A stretch of 64,000 nucleotides of DNA from Balanoglossus misakiensis (Eukaryota; Hemichordata). Each line of letters begins with the position of its first letter. The first letter of the stretch is position 1. Shown here in pieces: positions 62,573-64,000 of this stretch. The stretch spans positions 248,001 through 312,000 of the forward strand of contig CM082590.2 in assembly GCA_040954595.2 (NCBI GenBank), written 5' to 3'. The translations under genes and the position numbers were made by a program. A model generated the notes under the pieces. That model did no database searches. It was not told the origin of the DNA and was given only the letters and a program-made list of their open reading frames with translations.

Positions 62573-63321
62573 TGTATCCAACAGAATCTAGCCAGTTCGC
62601 TAAAACCACAGGTGCTCTTAAGATATCTGCGTCAAGTTTTGTTTTTGACCGAAACGCCCACAGTTCATTGCGCTGGGCTTCTCCACTACGTAATGACCCC
62701 GTGACCCCAAAACCGCTAGATTCAAAAAATTTTCAACAACAGCCAGCTGATCGCTGTTATCGAAGATCAAGTTGTCTGCTTGTACAAACAGCACAGAGAC
62801 GTACTTTTGAACAGAAAGCCATTCAAGAGAAAATGATGGGAAAGTTTATTTTAGCGCGGTTTATGGGGTCACGGGGTCATAACTTAGTGCATGAGTAACC
62901 CAGCGTCAAAAACAAAATGGCGACCTATACATCAAGTCTGGAAAAGACGGCGGTTGAAGTTTTTTGGGGCATATTGAGCCATTTGGACGTAATTGTGTCA
63001 CTCTGACTGTGATAATTGTGATTTTATGGAAAACGTGATACATTGGCAACTTTATTTATATGTAGGTATTTGATTTCGTAGAGTTTCCGTACATGACTCA
63101 TTTTACGTGTCCGACCTTCTCCTTCCTTCGGAAGTCGCCCCTAGCAGATCCCCCCATTCGCTCTCCTCTGTGACAGCACAAGTCCACGAGCACCTGTGGC
63201 TAAAACCAGAACTGTCTCTCTCTTGGTAAAGATTTGACACCATCGCTACCAGCCTCTCAGATCCAGAGGGCGCCGTCAATGACCTTTGACATTTCAAAGA
63301 CGTAGTGCGTTAGTTAGCTGT

Positions 63322-63495
63322 TTGCCTCTCAAGAGGGCGCCATCAATGACCTTTGGCTTTTCAGATATGCGGTCCAAGACGTCTCTCCAAATCCACTTCA
63401 GAGCGCGAGCTCAAACCAGAACGGATTTGGAGAGATGTCTTGGACCGCGTCTCTGAAAAGCCAAAGGTCATTGACGGCGCCCTCTGGAGAGGCAA
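63322..63495. repeat. Hairpin with 73-bp arms and 28-nt loop
   Basis: Arms 63322-63394 and 63423-63495 are inverted copies with few mismatches (core GGTCCAAGACGTCTCTCC / GGAGAGATGTCTTGGACC and CCAAAGGTCATTGACGGCGC). A third partial copy of the arm, CAGAGGGCGCCGTCAATGAC, is at 63264. Confidence 0.85.
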
Positions 63496-63507
63496 GTATC
63501 GCTGTCC

Positions 63508-63889
63508 AGAGGTCGCGTTTACGCAAAAAGTATGCGTATTTGACGCAAAAAATCCTCACTTGACGCAGATATCTTAATCAGTGCGTCAATATTGACGCAT
63601 AGGAACGGCCGCTCTATATGCACAATGGTCAACGGAAACCATATGCGTGATACCGCATACCGCTGACTATCCCCCTGGGATCAAAATAATCACTTGTGCG
63701 CGCAAACATTGTACTCAAAATGTAACAACCACTAGTGCGCCCAACCTTTTGTACCCAAAATGTAGCTAATTTTGTTTAATGAATATTGAACTAGACATGT
63801 CTAGGACACAGGCTGAAAGGAGTTTGACGCATTTTTTTTTATGAATGCATCAAAAAGACGCACTCAAAAAAATGTTACTGCGACCTCTG
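63508..63889. mobile_element. Putative MITE with CCAGAGGTCGC ends and GACGCA motifs
   Basis: CCAGAGGTCGC at the left and GCGACCTCTGG at the right are inverted ends about 380 bp apart. The interior repeats TTGACGCA/TGCGTCAA several times; the same motifs appear near 88-145 at the start of the window. Confidence 0.6.
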
Positions 63890-64000
63890 GCTGTGTGTAT
63901 GTATATGACGTCATTTCACAGCCATATTGTTGAAGCCAGCCATCAGACTCCTTATCTTGGAAGTTTCTGATGTTTCATTGAATGACGCGATGTCGTTCCG

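Larger units (their letters stand above)
62573..64000. other. Upstream region of the NCF4-like gene with inverted repeats
   Basis: No exon was recognised. It should contain the promoter and 5' leader of the minus-strand NCF4-like gene, but no convincing TATA box was identified. Imperfect inverted arms at 62637-62722 and 62855-62922 (shared core ATGACCCCGTGACCCC) form one element; others are listed separately. Confidence 0.5.

Noticed and set aside
62572-62898. 108-codon plus-strand frame
   Set aside because: It spans an imperfect inverted-repeat element and begins antisense to the NCF4-like start codon; no family resemblance.

Overview
This is eukaryotic nuclear DNA. Genes are interrupted by GT-AG introns, the sequence is AT-rich with low coding density, and there are many MITE-like elements, non-LTR retrotransposon fragments and microsatellites. 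The two recognisable genes are animal genes: Integrator complex subunit 1 (INTS1) and a p40phox/NCF4-like NADPH-oxidase subunit. Protein divergence from the human versions, the short genes and the abundant MITEs suggest an invertebrate animal, perhaps an invertebrate deuterostome or a lophotrochozoan. The species cannot be fixed from the sequence. No bacterial, phage, CRISPR, rRNA or tRNA feature was seen.

Region 1 (about 355-39515, + strand) is a tandem array of six large, nearly identical blocks of about 6-7.7 kb. Each block carries the same internal part of INTS1 (about 11 exons, here called x1-x13) with its introns. The blocks differ by private insertions and deletions. Block 1 keeps x3 and x4 but has lost x5 and x6. 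Blocks 2-6 keep x5 and x6 but have lost x3 and x4. Block 2 carries a retrotransposon, block 4 a TTAA-flanked element and lacks x12, and block 6 stops after x9. Every copy of x11 has the same in-frame TAG. No block holds the full exon set and the x13-to-x1 junction is out of phase, so the array as assembled cannot encode a tandemly repeated or normal INTS1.

Region 2 (39516-43583) is a transposon-rich intron followed by the five last INTS1 exons (y1-y5), with a normal stop codon and a poly(A) signal. By comparison with human INTS1 recalled from memory, about 300 codons between x13 and y1 are missing from the window, and the 5' part of the gene lies upstream of it.

Region 3 (43913-47012) holds a 1.0-kb dispersed element ending in a hairpin, and a three-exon minus-strand gene for a small secreted cysteine-rich protein of about 197 residues that I do not recognise.

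Region 4 (47531-62572, minus strand) holds seven phase-consistent exons of a p40phox/NCF4-like gene: start codon, complete PX domain, linker and first half of an SH3 domain. Its second exon is tandemly duplicated in two apparently intact copies plus a dead third copy, inside a 1.8-kb duplication. Because that exon is 100 nt long, only one copy at a time can be used in frame. A 5.4-kb foldback element (51119-56495), itself interrupted by a second copy of the 1.0-kb element family, sits in one of its introns. The rest of SH3 and any PB1 domain were not found.

Region 5 (62573-64000) is upstream sequence of that gene and contains several inverted-repeat elements.

The central question is whether the INTS1 array is a real duplication or an assembly product of haplotypes and unpolished reads. 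The block-specific structural variants and a two-block higher-order pattern point to real copies, but read-depth data are needed.
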